Assembly: GCA_900546085.1 (NCBI GenBank)
Contig: URBS01000055.1
Span: 1-13,056, forward strand
Direction of reading: 5' to 3'
Length of the DNA: 13,056 nt
Source: an uncultured Collinsella sp.
Lineage (GTDB): Bacteria > Actinomycetota > Coriobacteriia > Coriobacteriales > Coriobacteriaceae
Below, piece after piece: positions 12,830 through 13,056 of this stretch. The stretch's first letter is position 1; every line of letters starts with the position of its first letter. The position numbers and the translations under genes were made by a program. The notes under the pieces were generated by a model. It did not search any database, had not been told where the DNA came from, and saw nothing but the letters and a program-made list of their open reading frames with translations.

Positions 12830-13056
12830 ATAGACGCTCCCTTCCTACCGACTAACCCCCATCCTAGGCAGCAACGGCTAAAGGAAACATAAAAGAGACG
12901 GCTGCCATGCGAGCCATGTGCTCAATAGCCGTTGGGTAGTCGTTTAAGAACGTCCCCAATGACTATTGACGGCCAAGGCAACGCCGATGTATTGGCGACG
13001 TCAGCGAGCGGGTCGCATTTGAGACAAGGTGACGTGAAACGAAAGGGCGCTGACCT
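12830..13056. other. Upstream region of the exporter gene; no gene recognised
   Basis: Holds the exporter gene ribosome site and presumably its promoter; the minus strand has a weak TAGGAT -10-like hexamer (12863-12868) with no good -35. AACGGCTA (12873-12880) and TAGCCGTT (12926-12933) form an 8-bp inverted repeat. A minus-strand frame is open from the right edge to a TGA at 12924-12922 (44 codons, ending in DVLKRLPNGY); it could be the tail of a gene outside the window but was not recognised. Confidence 0.4.

Overview
The window looks like chromosomal DNA of a high-GC, Gram-positive gut actinobacterium of class Coriobacteriia, probably Collinsella or a close relative. The assignment is an inference. 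It rests on roughly 60% GC host genes, an actinobacterial/Firmicute-type disA-ispD-ispF-cysS cluster, ClpC rather than ClpA, and a fused ThrE-type exporter. No rRNA, tRNA, CRISPR array, transposase or phage gene was found.

Left part (1-2920, all minus strand): a tight, translationally coupled cluster runs disA (c-di-AMP synthase, TTG start) > ispD > ispF > cysS (N-terminal 212 residues only; the rest lies beyond the left edge). Junctions are a 1-nt TAATG overlap, an 11-nt overlap and a 3-nt gap. The cluster links c-di-AMP signalling, two steps of MEP isoprenoid synthesis and Cys-tRNA charging.

Middle (3057-5725, plus strand): a yybP-ykoY family Mn2+ riboswitch with a long intrinsic terminator controls mntP, a manganese exporter. 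The mntP terminator is followed at once by a hipB-hipA toxin-antitoxin/kinase pair. Three TGCA-N6-TGCA palindromes spaced exactly 27 bp apart cover the presumed hipBA promoter, and the first sits inside the mntP terminator hairpin. Most of hipA is lower in GC than its neighbours, but its last ~110 codons return to a GC-rich composition.

Right part (5851-12829, all minus strand): separate transcription units encode pepD (aminoacyl-histidine dipeptidase), clpC (AAA+ unfoldase with a long Pro/Gly/Ala-rich C-tail), a four-helix membrane protein built from two DUF2798-like repeats, and a fused threonine/serine-exporter-type protein with a strongly acidic N-terminus. The gap between the last two genes (10948-11260) is rich in structure: a terminator in the apparent leader of the DUF2798 gene, a 20-bp operator-like palindrome, a 63-nt near-perfect palindrome that resembles a dispersed repeat, and a 9-bp hairpin right after the exporter stop codon.

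No gap without a gene exceeds 300 bases. The most interesting signals are the phased operator array that ties hipBA to the mntP terminator, and the palindrome-rich gap before the DUF2798 gene. All gene identifications come from reading motifs; no database search was run.
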